A stretch of 64,000 nucleotides of DNA. Source: Trichomonas vaginalis G3 (Eukaryota > Parabasalia > Trichomonadida > Trichomonadidae). Positions 1 through 9,767 of this stretch are shown here, one piece after another. The position numbers and the translations under genes were made by a program. Numbering within the stretch: position 1 is the first letter of the stretch; the number at the start of each line of letters is the position of its first letter. The stretch is taken from positions 8,338,082 to 8,402,081 of the forward strand of contig NC_067207.1 of the NCBI RefSeq assembly GCF_026262505.1. The letters are read 5' to 3'. The notes beneath the pieces were generated by a model. It saw only the letters and a list, made by a program, of their open reading frames with translations. It was not told where the DNA came from and ran no database searches.

Positions 1-331
1 CTTACATAGACTTACTCACGAATGATTTATAATGAAGTTGCATTTCACTGCAGAATGAAAGGCGTGAAGCAAGATGTTATTGCTTTAACCGCTAATGAAA
101 TGTTTCCTGACTCTGTTCAGTGTTTCTATGATGAAGATAAAGGTTTAATGGTTCCGCAAGGAAAATTTGACAAAAGACTCTGAGTTCAGTGTTATGAAAC
201 TTTACAAAGCACTTCATGATGGTCATGAGATTGGATTTGACTTATGTAAGTCTTCTAGTCCTTGCTTTGCTGAAAAGTTTAACTTTTCTATTCAGACTAA
301 GACTTCATTCATAAGAAAGCTTAAGTTCTGA
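1..331 (+). pseudogene. Protein-primed DNA polymerase B, C-terminal remnant (Polinton A)
   Basis: The plus strand codes a peptide with the segment CRMKGVKQDVI. It resembles the K-x-K-G-V segment near the C-terminus of Polinton pPolB, where the chain contacts primer DNA. The position, next to the capsid genes at one end of the gene block, fits Polinton gene order. The remnant is broken and its N-terminal bulk lies outside the window. The call rests on one short motif and on context, so confidence is moderate. Confidence 0.45.
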
Positions 332-436
332 GGTCATGAATGAGAAAAATAATAAGGTCATTTATTTTTGTCAGCAATGAGGTCATTCATGATAAAAATA
401 AGCCGCTAGCGGCAAGGGCGAAGTCCATGTGGTCAT

Positions 437-1294
437 TTACAATACTGCGATGGTAGAGTTTAAGAGTTGTGCTTCAATGTAGAGACAGTCCTTATGGTCT
501 GGAGGTAAGAACACTGGGCAGTTATGGTCATGAGTGGAGAACATGTCTATCCAAAACTCACGATTGAAGCCAGTTAATTTATAGTATTTAGGGTTAGGAA
601 GTGGTGAAGTTCTTGTATGACCAATGAACTCATTTTCAACTCCCTTACTTAAGTTTGAATATAATATAGCTTGCTTTCTATCCCAAATGCCAGGTGTTAC
701 AATCTTTGAAAATTCATTTTTCCTCGGAAGCATTGCATCATAATTGAAAACATTCTTGAAATCATCACTTGGTTCAGAGATTTGAAATCTTATACGTAAT
801 GGATTTTCTTTCTCTTTAGCGACTTCATTGAATGGTGAGAATACAACAAACTGACAGTCATGTGTTCCATCTTCATTTTCATTAAATTCATAATGAAAGT
901 CTATAAGTTGTGGCTGACTACCTTCTTCTTTCAGTTGTGCAAGAAACTCACGTAAAGGCTGTAAAGTTTGTACTTCAATGTTGAACTTTTTCTCGAACAT
1001 CTCATTAAATGAAATCATACATTGCAACAATGTTGTATCGTCTTTAAAGTATTTGTATATGTGAATGTTTTGGGCGCTTAAAGACTGTTCGTCATTTTCT
1101 ATCTCGACTTGAAGTATAAAGTCAACCTTTCTGAAAGCACGTGTTATATACATAGATGTTATGCCAATGTACTTCTCTTCATTTATGTTCACAATCCAGT
1201 CTGTTGGAAACTTAAACGTTACTCTGTTCCCCTTTATTTTGACGTCAGGGTTTTCACTACTGAACGCAACAGATAAAGGTATTTGTCTATACAT
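437..1294 (-). CDS. Penton-like minor capsid protein candidate (Polinton A)
   Basis: This is an open 285-residue frame starting at an ATG preceded by a TATA-like AT-rich leader. The N-terminal third (about residues 20-60) has the pattern F-x-F-P-x-D-W followed by IGITSMYITRAFRKV. This parallels FDYPIRWL...AIGFRRV in two Polinton B proteins (near 32500 and 37250), so the three look like one family. In Polintons the gene beside the major capsid gene usually encodes the single jelly-roll penton protein, which is why I suggest that role. No catalytic motif, signal peptide or membrane segment is visible. The neighbour at 1320-1568 is transcribed the same way and may share its promoter region. The homology between family members is by eye, and the penton role is inferred from position. 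Confidence 0.5.
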   Translation of the reverse strand: MYRQIPLSVAFSSENPDVKIKGNRVTFKFPTDWIVNINEEKYIGITSMYITRAFRKVDFILQVEIENDEQSLSAQNIHIYKYFKDDTTLLQCMISFNEMFEKKFNIEVQTLQPLREFLAQLKEEGSQPQLIDFHYEFNENEDGTHDCQFVVFSPFNEVAKEKENPLRIRFQISEPSDDFKNVFNYDAMLPRKNEFSKIVTPGIWDRKQAILYSNLSKGVENEFIGHTRTSPLPNPKYYKLTGFNREFWIDMFSTHDHNCPVFLPPDHKDCLYIEAQLLNSTIAVL

Positions 1295-1319
1295 TTAATT
1301 CGGATATAAAATAAACCAT

Positions 1320-1568
1320 TTACTCTTTCTTTGCTTCAGCTTCTTTAGCTTTTGCTTCAGCTTCTTCTCTAGCTTTCTTCGCCAGCAAACGTGGGTTCTT
1401 TTGTCTTCCAGCAGCTAATGCAGCAAGTTGTTTTTCACTAAGTTTTCTCTTTGGTCTCTCTGGCTTTTGTTCCTTCAGTTCGGATAAAATTTGCTCACGA
1501 ATTTCTTTCTTCAATGCTTCAACATCTATGACCCCTTGGGTCTTGTCCGTAGGGCTTGTCTGAGTCAT
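1320..1568 (-). CDS. Small charged protein, unknown function (Polinton A)
   Basis: The frame codes 82 residues from the ATG at 1568. An upstream in-frame alternative start exists, but this ATG sits right after the T-rich leader it shares divergently with the plus-strand gene at 1614. The protein is mostly helical and strongly charged: an acidic/basic N-terminal helix, a lysine/arginine-rich centre (RPKRKLSEKQ) and an alanine-glutamate-lysine tail suited to a coiled coil. Basic small proteins of this kind could be DNA-condensing core proteins, but I recognise no family. It lies between the penton-like gene and the divergent gene at 1614. Confidence 0.5.
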   Translation of the reverse strand: MTQTSPTDKTQGVIDVEALKKEIREQILSELKEQKPERPKRKLSEKQLAALAAGRQKNPRLLAKKAREEAEAKAKEAEAKKE

Positions 1569-1613
1569 TTGACTGCAGATAAAAAACAAAATTAAAACTT
1601 TAACCGATGTAAA

Positions 1614-2042
1614 ATGAGCTTGTCAAAATCAGAGCGAGAGTCTATTATATTAAATGACGCAAGAGGAATACAACATCCTTTCTATTACGTAAGTCAGAGT
1701 AAAGATGGTAAAATATACGTAAGAAAAAGAAAGGTTCCATTAGCGAATGCAGAAAGCGACAACATTAAGGTGTATGGCACCGAGGGCGAAGCCCATATAA
1801 AACCTTCTATTCAAACTGAAAAGTCAATAGAACCAGAAGAAAAGAAGCCAGATGTTCTTTCAATAACGAACCAAGAGCTTATTGCAAAGTTCGTGAATTT
1901 CATTGAAAAGCAAACCGAGTCAAAGAACCCTGACCCACCAGTGAAAGAAGTTGAGACAAAAGAGAATGTACAGTTCATTGAAAATGTCAAGAAACAACTT
2001 CCACCACGAATGCCAAGAAGAAGAGTGAGAATAATGAAGTAA
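1614..2042 (+). CDS. Small accessory protein with a DGKIYVRKRK signature (Polinton A)
   Basis: This is a 142-residue open frame. The N-terminal part (about residues 5-45) has an S-I-I-x-x-A-R helix, then a short strand pair around SKDGKIYVRKRK. The same layout is seen at 35769-36353 in Polinton B and, more weakly, at 4194-4430 in Polinton A (MKDGRVQFRKIK), so this is a small family carried by different Polintons. The middle is acidic and low in complexity, and the tail is very basic (RMPRRRVR), suggesting nucleic-acid or capsid-interior contact. A GC-rich palindrome (1784-1794) lies in frame in the middle. The gene precedes the major capsid gene by about 30 bases. Function is unknown. Confidence 0.55.
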   Translation: MSLSKSERESIILNDARGIQHPFYYVSQSKDGKIYVRKRKVPLANAESDNIKVYGTEGEAHIKPSIQTEKSIEPEEKKPDVLSITNQELIAKFVNFIEKQTESKNPDPPVKEVETKENVQFIENVKKQLPPRMPRRRVRIMK

Positions 2043-2070
2043 ATAGATATTTTTATCTGAAGTAAATACA

Positions 2071-3644
2071 TGCAGAACGAATAGCTAAACGAATTTACTC
2101 CAGCAGAGCATATTCATCAGATTCGCTCATATTTCGATATCATAGACAATGCAGTTCAAATTGGTGACACTAATAGAAAATATTCTGACGCAAAGATTCC
2201 ATCACAACCTGGAACTGCTAAAGATAACACATGGGTAACATTCAATCTCTCACCTCCTGGTGAAAATATGTTGGACCTTTACAATACATTCATTACGTAT
2301 AAAATGGAAGGTCAATTTATTGTAGATAAAGAAATTGGTTCAGGTTCCAATAAAACAAACCCACCAGGATTTTGGATTGGTTTCGATGACGCTTTCTATG
2401 CAGTTGCTGGATATCAAATCCTTGCAAATGGTCGTATCGTATATTCTCAAGACAACGCAAGAGAAGAAGCATATATAACTTCTAACTCACAAACTACCGA
2501 ACAAATAAAGAAAGTAGATGTTTTCTCAAAGACTCGACATGAAGATGTATGGAGTCATTCGGGAACATGCAGAACAGGACAAATTGTTAGTGGTCCAATT
2601 ACAGCAGGAAAATCATTTGATTTTAAGCTTCGTTTAAGAATTCCTGTTAGAAGATTCCTTCCATTAGAAGCTATTCGATTTATTCCAGCTTTTGCAGGAA
2701 ACATTCAGCTTAAAGTAAAGTTCAGTAGCGACGCCTTACAATGCACATCTATATCTGTAAATGATATCATTGCTTTCAATCCAACTCTTAAAGTTGCATT
2801 TGCTTCAGATTCAAATCCACCGACAAATAAATTTGTTCCATGGAATGAACCAATCACTATGATAACGAAGGCAGTAGAAGCTAGTGGAACAGTTACTATT
2901 ACAACTGTAACCCAGCAACTATTTCAAATAAAGATGGATTTTAATGAATGTTTCATTCATCCAAAATCATTCTCTTTAGACCCTAACATTTATACAGAAC
3001 TTGTAGAACATTATACAAACGAGGCTTTATGTTTTCCTGTTAAAGTTATGGATTGGATTCCTATGGATGGTTCATTCTCAAAGAATACAGATAGTTCAAG
3101 TGCAACATTTACAGCAGCTTATACGCCTATTAATGTTAAAAGTATTTGGGCACTATTTAGAAAGAAAGACAACTATTATGTTAATTTTGAGAACCCTAAG
3201 TTTAAATATCTTCAGCTTTCCATGGGAGCTTATGGAAATATGCCTGCAGAACCTGAAAAATCATATGGACCTGTATTTTATGAAATGGTTGCGAACGCTT
3301 GCAATACAAACAATGATATGATTGGATTTAATGAAGATGTTATGAGGTCATTGGTGGATGATGGTAGTGTGGAACATAAATGGGATAGCTATGACAACAC
3401 ACATTTCTTATGTGGTTTTCCAACAGAAGTGGACTTTTGCTTCCAGCAAGGTCAAACATCTACTGCTCCAATAACATACAAATTGTCTGTTAAAGGACCT
3501 ATTGAACTAGCAACTGAAAATGTACCAAAGCCACTTATTGGATTTATGAGGGATTGTTGCTTTGCCATTCAGGTGCGTGCTAATGGAATCCCAATAATAA
3601 GATTAGATGACTATAACTTAGCTGCGGACGACAGTGAGGAATAA
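2071..3644 (+). pseudogene. Major capsid protein, double jelly-roll type (Polinton A)
   Basis: The gene body codes roughly 520 residues, most of them in one long open frame from 2268. Its length, its strand-rich composition and its place between the small basic gene and a proline-rich gene match the Polinton major capsid protein. That protein forms double jelly-roll trimers, the hexons of an icosahedral shell. A similar segment is seen in the Polinton B capsid gene: GYQILANGRIVYSQ here, and GYKIYSNSDLVQ there. The body carries about one break and otherwise looks well kept. The family call rests on context and similarity between elements, not on a search. Confidence 0.6.
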
Positions 3645-3673
3645 AGGATGAACGTTTATTTTAAAGCTTATAA

Positions 3674-4144
3674 ATGAGTTCTTCATCAAGCTCTCGTGAA
3701 CCTTCACCATCTATGAAACAAACTTTACCAAACGATTATGGAGCACCTATTGGATATTTCTTACGAGCTGCACAATGGCAAAGAGCAGTCTCACCAAGGT
3801 TAGGTGTTCCACCAGCTCCTGTCAAAAATAGCATTTAGTCAAGTCCTTATATAAGATATGGTCTCCCACCAGGTTTGCTAGCTACAGCAGGAGCAGTTAT
3901 GATGTTGAAAAGAAATAAAGCAAATGTTGTAAATAATACTGAAGTAGCTGAAGTTAAACAAACTCCAACACCTTCGCCAAAACCAACGTCAAAACCAACG
4001 CCTTCACAAGCAAAACCTTCAATGACTCCTGAACCTATGGAAGTACAAACTCCTATTCAAAAGTCAACTCCTAAACCGACTCCAACATTTAAACCAGAAC
4101 CTACTCCTCAAATAAATCGTAAAACTCCTGCGTTTCCTTACTGA
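3674..4144 (+). pseudogene. Proline/threonine-rich protein with one membrane helix (Polinton A)
   Basis: This gene body follows the capsid gene closely. It codes a serine-rich start, a segment around YGAPIGYFLRAAQWQRA, a short hydrophobic helix (GLLATAGAVMML) followed by a basic stop-transfer-like KRNK, and a long tail of repeated P-T-P-x-P-K units. A membrane-active or capsid-vertex protein would fit, but I recognise no family. A smaller protein with a similar amphipathic start and proline-rich tail occurs in Polinton B at 31547. The gene has about one break. Confidence 0.45.
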
Positions 4145-4193
4145 AAAAAATAACGTTATTTTTATTTAATATTAAAATTTTTATTTGATTGAA

Positions 4194-4430
4194 ATGACGA
4201 CTAAAGTCACTGAAGCAATGAAACAAAAGTTTTTGGTAGAATACATTAAATCAGGAACTATTCCAGAAGGTTTTTACATTCATACTATGAAGGATGGTAG
4301 AGTTCAGTTTAGAAAGATAAAGCAACCATTAGATAAAGAAGGAATTTGAGAAAAGATTAAACTTCATGAGGACAACATTGCTGAACTTAAGAAGAAGTTA
4401 GAAGAGTTGGAGAAAGGAAGAGAGTTATAA
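4194..4430 (+). pseudogene. Small protein with an MKDGRVQFRK signature (Polinton A)
   Basis: The gene body codes an N-terminal helix, the strand pair around MKDGRVQFRKIK and a C-terminal coiled coil with an E-L-K-K-K-L-E-E-L pattern. It looks like a diverged member of the family of the gene at 1614. A T-rich leader with a TTGAAATG start precedes it. It has about one break. Function is unknown. Confidence 0.4.
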
Positions 4431-4595
4431 AGCAATGAATTCAACAGGGTGAAAAACCGGGTGAAAAAAGAGGTGAGATTTCACCACTTCACCTAAATTT
4501 ATTTTTGTGCTATGTTTTCATACGCGTGAGGGTGGTGATATCATTTATTTTTAAGTTTATTTTTATATAAATGACAGAACAAAAATAAAACATAT

Positions 4596-5030
4596 CTACT
4601 CAACAGGAATGAGACCCTTACTGACTATGTATTCGTTTAATGCTTGATGAAAACAATGGTACATATTATCGTATGGGTATACACAACGTCTGTTTCCATC
4701 GTCGTCGTATATGTAGAGCTCAAATCCAGTCCAACCTTCTTTTGTACAATATGTAGCTTTATTTAAGTATGTATTTATGTAGATAAGGCAATTTTCTTCA
4801 TCGCTCCAGAAATAATTTTTCGTCTTTGTTGAAATAGTTTTCGTTCCTCTACGTCCATAAGGAATGTATGCAATGAATTTTGCGTCATATGGGATTGTAA
4901 TATATTCAGGGTTTCTTTCATCGTCAATGGGTCTGTCTTTGTTAAAATGCATGTTTCTCAGTTTTACTTGAGTTTTGAATAGTTCACGGAAACGTTCTGG
5001 GAAAGAGTCATAGTAAATGTAGTCAGACAT
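4596..5030 (-). CDS. Hypothetical protein, 144 residues (Polinton A, rightmost gene)
   Basis: This is a fully open frame with an ATG after a T-rich leader. The protein is rich in tyrosine and aromatic residues (DYIYYDSFPERF near the start; CVYPYDNMYHCFHQALNEYI near the end) and contains several cysteines. It has no signal peptide, membrane helix or recognised catalytic motif. It is the outermost gene, reading inward from the right end of Polinton A. Outermost Polinton genes are often element-specific accessory genes, which is all that can be said. Confidence 0.5.
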   Translation of the reverse strand: MSDYIYYDSFPERFRELFKTQVKLRNMHFNKDRPIDDERNPEYITIPYDAKFIAYIPYGRRGTKTISTKTKNYFWSDEENCLIYINTYLNKATYCTKEGWTGFELYIYDDDGNRRCVYPYDNMYHCFHQALNEYIVSKGLIPVE

Positions 5031-5231
5031 GTCTTTGTAATGAAATAAAAAATTAAAAAAAATAAAAATAAGGTTATTTTTTATTTAGTAAGGATGGTAG
5101 TGAATTCGTTAGTGAAGTCGTTAGTGAAGTCGTTTATGTGTCAGATGGTTTTGTAAATATTTAAGGTTAAGTTGGTGTTATGGTTGTATTGTAAAATATA
5201 CGTTACCGGTTTTGTAAAATGTCAAACCGTT

Positions 5232-5272
5232 AACTTGGGTAAGGTGGAACGCAGTGCCGCCGTACCCAAGTT
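5232..5272. repeat. GC-rich hairpin at the right end of Polinton A
   Basis: Ten-base arms (AACTTGGGTA and its complement TACCCAAGTT) enclose a GC-rich loop, in surroundings that are otherwise about three quarters A+T. It lies about 12 bases inside the suggested right boundary of Polinton A. The tip of Polinton B also carries a GC-rich hairpin, so this may be the terminal inverted repeat tip. That is inference. Confidence 0.5.
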
Positions 5273-5284
5273 AGGGATACTAAC

Positions 5285-6193
5285 TCACCAAAAGATATTG
5301 CACTCCGGAAATGAATTCCTAATCCCGTTGAAAATGTTTAGTGCACAGTCAGACATGATAAATTCAGGTTCTGTGTGAGTTGTTTCAAAATATTTACTTA
5401 AGCAAAAAGAAATATTTTCACTATTATCTGGATATATTATAAAATAACACAAAGGGATAGAATGAGTATTAGCAAATTTGGTAGCTAATACATAAAAAGG
5501 AAATCCATGAATAATTAATTTAAACGTAGAGTCTAAGTGATAAATTGGTGGTTTTTCATGAATTTGAGAGATCATATCATTATCAGAGTAAATAAAAACC
5601 AATTTGTCTGGAAAATCAGTATCTTCACCTTGAATGTCAAAATAAATAAGGTCATCATGTTGATCTTCCCATTGATTAACATAGTTTTGTAAAGATTGAA
5701 ATTGATTTAAAGATATGTCTGGTAAAGATCTCATAAGATCTTTTTGTTGTAAATAATATTTCAATTGATTGATTGCAGTTTGTTTCATAGTCATGTGAAT
5801 ACAAGTATGATCTTTAGGTATTTCAAGCGTTTTGTTGACTTCTTGTGTTGCATTAAGTGGACTTCCGTGATTCATGAGAAATTTTTTAATCCAAGCACGG
5901 TAAGTACCACTTGTAGGTGTATTTTTATGTTGTGGTGGTGGTCCTGAGTGAATATGAGTTAAGTTTGCAGATTTAAAAATGTAATTGTCGAAATTTTTAA
6001 TAAATTTAAAGCCTGCTGGGCAGCCTTCGTATTCGCATCGGTGGTAGATTAATACTCCTGTTCCAATTGATAGTTTTTGTGGGTCTTTGACAAATCTTAT
6101 GTTACCATGCAGCTCTGCAGCTATAACAAAACGAGAATATTCTAAATATCCTATGGCTTGATCAACCTCGCATGGAGGATCGGGTGGAGGATG
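5285..6193 (-). pseudogene. Mutator-like (MULE) transposase remnant
   Basis: The frame is open for about 300 codons. It reads a zinc-binding N-terminal module (HRCEYEGCPAGFKF...HIH, a C2H2-type pattern as in FLYWCH/FAR1-like MULE domains) into a MULE catalytic core: HLDSTFKL with the first aspartate, then FIMSDCALNIF with the second. It ends at the tryptophan that in the intact copy at 8089-9558 is followed by the C-x2-H motif. The C-terminal third with the catalytic glutamate is missing, cut off where Polinton A begins. There is no in-frame ATG before residue 107 or so, so the N-terminus is also damaged. It is about 30-40% similar by eye to the 8089 gene, so it is a different family member. 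Confidence 0.8.
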
Positions 6194-6447
6194 TTACATT
6201 GAGCAGCAAAAAGGAAAAATAAAATTGAAAACTCACATTGAAAAAATAACGGTTTAATAGAAAATATTTTTTTTCTTCTGAAAAAGAATTATCTTTGAGT
6301 ATCTAAATTGGGATAAAGGATATAGAATAGATAACTAGTACTTAATATATGATACATGTACACGAAATGGAAGAATGTGTACTAAAAGAAAGAGAAATTT
6401 TAGCTTAATATTTTACATACGAATCAATTATCTTTGGTTAAAAGGTA
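6194..6447. other. AT-rich spacer, nothing recognised
   Basis: This segment lies between the MULE remnant and the hairpin array. It holds only short A/T runs and no open frame of note. The inverted end of the MULE remnant would be expected here, but I cannot pair it with anything. Confidence 0.4.
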
Positions 6448-7497
6448 GAATTGTTGGCTATGATGTACTGATTCATGATCAGTACATCATAGCCAACAAT
6501 TCCTTATACAAAATTCAAAAACTTGGGTGCAATCAGTTCTGATTGCACCCAAGTTTTTGAACTTTCTTGAGGGAATTAAAGGGTGAGAGATTTATAGTCT
6601 ATCTATATATCTCCCACCCTCTAATTCCCTCCCTGACAGCGGGAAACTTTGTCTGAATGTTAAACTATTCAGACAAAGTTTCCCACTGTTTGCGAAGGAA
6701 TTGTTGGCTATGATGTACTGATTCATGATCAGTACATCATAGCCAACAATTCCTTATATAAAGTTCAAAAACTTGGGTGCAATCAGTTCTGATTGCACCC
6801 AAGTTTTTGAACTTTCTCGAGGGAATGAAAGGGTAAGAGGTATACATTATGAATATATACCTCTTACCCTTCCATTCCCTCTCTGACAGGGGAAACTTTG
6901 TCTGAATGTTAAACTATTCAGACAAAGTTTCCCGCTGTCAGCGAAAGAATTGTTCCATCTGGTGCATAGAGTGTGAATCTATGCACCAAATGGAGCAAGT
7001 CCCTCGCGAAATTGCCAAAACTTGCGTCGCATTTCAAAGATTGCGACCCAAATTTTGGCGATTTCTAGTAGAGATGGAGTATTTTGAGTCACTGACCTAT
7101 ATGCAGTGGCTCAAAGGACTCCATCTCTACTTTGAAGCAAGGAAACTTTCCTCGAAATTTTGATAATTTGAAGAAAGTTTTCAAGCAATTAACAAAGGAT
7201 TACTCGCTATGAGGTAAAAATTCTAGATTTTCACCTCATAGCGAGAGCTTCCCTTTCATTGCTTGAAAACTTTCCCCAGCTTCAAAATTGGGGAAAGGGC
7301 TGTAAAGTCGACTCCGATACCAGCAGGTACCAGAGTATTTAAAAGAGAAGCCCTCGTACGAGTTTCTATGAAGACCTTCTCATTCAAGAAGATTTTAATA
7401 GAAAATCGTACGAGGGCATTGGAAACTCGCGTCTGGTACATGTTGGTACCAGAGTGTTTGAGATTTGAAGACTCTGGTACTAACATGTACCAGAATT
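6448..7497. repeat. Hairpin array: about 14 consecutive inverted repeats
   Basis: Nearly every base belongs to a hairpin with 18-30 bp arms and a 2-12 base loop. Clear ones lie at 6448-6502, 6516-6559, 6569-6631, 6641-6684, 6698-6752, 6766-6809, 6819-6881, 6890-6933, 6950-6999, 7004-7063, 7064-7133, 7201-7246, 7351-7418 and 7433-7496. The first four hairpins recur in order as the next four, giving a 250-bp direct repeat. Some are perfect (6448: arms starting AATTGTTGGCTATGATG; 6516: arms starting CAAAAACTTGGGTGCAATC). Others have a few compensating or mismatched positions. The hairpin at 7201 is itself enclosed by longer arms near 7172-7194 and 7256-7276. No protein frame makes sense across it. 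The nature of the array is unknown. Confidence 0.9.
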
Positions 7498-8080
7498 TAT
7501 GATGAATTTAAGATGGACCATTATAAAATGGTAGCGGTTTGTTTCAAAAAATTTTAGATGAGATTTGCATAGATATAGATTATATGATTTATACATATGA
7601 AAAATAATATATAAAAATATAATTTTGAGATAATTATGTAAATAATATTTTAAATATTTGAATTTGAGGTATAATTTTATAGTAAAATATATTATAAAGA
7701 GTATTTATATAAATATTGTAAAATAATATAAGTAATAAAAATTGAGACCCCCTCCCTGTTTTTGATGTTTTGTCACTTTTTCGGTAATTCTTATTGTTTC
7801 TCTTGGCTTAATGGGAGTAGGTGACAAAAGTGCATACTCTTAAATTAACCTTAAATGTTGATTTTTCGATATTTTCGGTATTAACCTTATTGTATATTTT
7901 TCCGGTGATAAATTTATCACACTGAGGTTATTTTTCCGGTGAGATTTTTAACCTTGATTTAATGAAATTAATATATATAAATTTTATTATTTTTAATTTC
8001 GAATGAGTATAATAAAATATTTTTTATGTGTTTTTGTTTTTGATGTGATTTGAATTTTGTTAACTCTTTTCAAAATCACT
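7498..8080. other. AT-rich region upstream of the MULE gene
   Basis: No gene is seen. The segment from 7744 (GAGACCCCCTCCCTG) to about 7930 is less AT-rich and could contain the left end of the MULE at 8089, but I could not find a convincing inverted partner downstream of the gene. Confidence 0.35.
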
Positions 8081-8088
8081 TCATTTTT
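8081..8088 (+). promoter_or_regulatory. Initiator-like element (TCATTTTT)
   Basis: The octamer matches the trichomonad initiator pattern TCA-Y-(T/A), with the A as likely transcription start, and lies directly before the ATG at 8089. Short 5' leaders of this kind are normal in Trichomonas. It supports choosing this ATG. Confidence 0.5.
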
Positions 8089-9558
8089 ATGATTTCGGTG
8101 GACTTAGAGGAGCTTATTGCTTTTGGTATTAAACAGGAAGTCAAGGGCGGTGTCCCATACAGAAGAAGAACGGGATCTCCAAAGCAATATGTCACTTATT
8201 CATGTTCGTATCCCCTATGCAAGGCAAAATTTAGGGTTGAAGAACAAAATGGAGTGTTTACTATAAGCAAAGTTAATGAAGAACATTGTCATCATATAGG
8301 AGTTGAAATGGGTTCACATTACGCGAGTAAATTTTATCAAAAATGGATCGAACTTTATATTAAAAACGGTGGAAAGCAATTTCTTGCTCAAAAAGCATTT
8401 TTTGATAAGTTCGGAATTGATACGAATAACAAAGAAACGATGAAACTTTTCGCGCAGTCTACTGATGCTTTAAAGCACAAATTTTATCGCCTTGATGAGA
8501 TTATTGCACAAAGATTATCAAACGATCCTTACACTTCTTTGGAAGCATTTTTGAATAATTTACAGGAAGAGTGCCCAGATAATCTCGTTCAATTTGATTA
8601 CAATGGAGATTTTTCCGAGTTTACAATCATATATGCACCTTTTGCTGCAAAAGAATTGGTGCATAGCATTGATAACCCTCTCCACGTCGATTCCACTCAT
8701 TCTTTAATTAAAGGAAAGATCCAATTGTTTGCAGTAACAATGAAAACAAGTCAAAACACAATTTTCCCCTTTTGCTATTTTTTAGTGAACCCTCAGACAT
8801 CTGAAAAAATTCAAGAATGTTTGGTGAAATTCTGTGAGTTTGCGCACCTGGATCCACAGCATTGGAGCGCTGACTGTGCGCTAAACATTGCTCGCGCAAT
8901 TGAGGACGGATTTCCTCTTGCGCAGCTCAGTTGGTGCGCTGTGCATGTTTTACGCGCATGTGCAAAAGTTGGAAGCTATTTTGACAATCCACAGAATTTT
9001 GAGAACTTCTATTTAGCAATGGACTTTTTGACATTACGTGCAGATGCAACGAATGCAGAAAAGCTGGCTGAAGAGTCTGATGAAACATATGAGTTCTTGA
9101 CAACAATGTTAGAAGAAGAAGAACCGCGCGCTTTGAAGTATTTCGATAAACAATGGAGAAGAACCAAAGAACATTGGATGATGTTATATCGTGGAGAAGG
9201 TGATTCCACGAATAACATTGCGGAATCACACTTTCATCAATTAAAGCAAACATTTTTCTTGGGTAAGAAAAATGAGCGCATTGATGACATCGTCATAACT
9301 CTCATCACTGTTGTGATTCCAAATGCGATTATTAAGGTTCAAGTCGCTAATGTTTTGAATGAAGAAAGAGCAGTAAGAATTCTTACAAGGGCAGGTAATC
9401 AGATTGTTGAGCAAAGAGCTTCAAAACACGATGAATGTTTGAAATTAATTCAACACATTTTGGAAATTGTCGAAAGCCGAAGGATTGAACCTAATGTCCT
9501 TATTCCATCTTTGAAGGCAATATTAAATTTGGCACAAAGAAGTTTAAAGGAAAAGTAA
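8089..9558 (+). CDS. Mutator-like (MULE) transposase, whole reading frame
   Basis: The frame codes 489 residues from the ATG beside the initiator. A zinc-binding N-terminal module is seen at about residues 38-69 (C39, C44, H66, H68). The MULE DDE core follows: the first aspartate in HVDSTHSL (D201), the second in WSADCALNI (D262), the C-x2-H motif in WCAVH (C283/H286) and the catalytic glutamate in NNIAESHFH (E379). The order and spacing are those of Mutator-family transposases, which cut and paste the element from its inverted ends. The frame is unbroken, so the gene may be recent or active, but I could not define terminal repeats. It differs clearly from the remnant at 5285-6193. Confidence 0.9.
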   Translation: MISVDLEELIAFGIKQEVKGGVPYRRRTGSPKQYVTYSCSYPLCKAKFRVEEQNGVFTISKVNEEHCHHIGVEMGSHYASKFYQKWIELYIKNGGKQFLAQKAFFDKFGIDTNNKETMKLFAQSTDALKHKFYRLDEIIAQRLSNDPYTSLEAFLNNLQEECPDNLVQFDYNGDFSEFTIIYAPFAAKELVHSIDNPLHVDSTHSLIKGKIQLFAVTMKTSQNTIFPFCYFLVNPQTSEKIQECLVKFCEFAHLDPQHWSADCALNIARAIEDGFPLAQLSWCAVHVLRACAKVGSYFDNPQNFENFYLAMDFLTLRADATNAEKLAEESDETYEFLTTMLEEEEPRALKYFDKQWRRTKEHWMMLYRGEGDSTNNIAESHFHQLKQTFFLGKKNERIDDIVITLITVVIPNAIIKVQVANVLNEERAVRILTRAGNQIVEQRASKHDECLKLIQHILEIVESRRIEPNVLIPSLKAILNLAQRSLKEK

Positions 9559-9767
9559 GCAAGATTAGATAATTTGGACTTTTTTTAAAATTAATGAATA
9601 AACAGTATATTTTTGAAGTGTAAGCTTATTTACCTGAAGCTATATTACTTAATATAACATTCAAAGTATTATTGCTATTTATTGGAGAACAAATTTATGT
9701 AATTTTCACATGAAAATTGATAAATTTGTATTTCCTTATGATAATCAATTTTTGTATTTGTAGAGAG

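Larger units (their letters stand above)
1..5284. mobile_element. Polinton A, right-hand part (truncated by window edge)
   Basis: This stretch holds a typical Polinton gene set: a protein-primed DNA polymerase tail, a penton-like protein, a major capsid protein and small accessory genes on both strands, separated by very AT-rich spacers with a T-run followed by a TATA-like segment. The left part lies outside the window. The right limit is placed near 5284 because a Mutator-like transposase remnant begins exactly there and a GC-rich hairpin (5232-5272) lies just inside it, as a hairpin also does at the tip of Polinton B. No terminal repeat partner or target duplication can be checked here. The element is broken, with a handful of breaks in the visible part, although several genes remain fully open. 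It seems moderately old, older than Polinton B. Confidence 0.75.
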
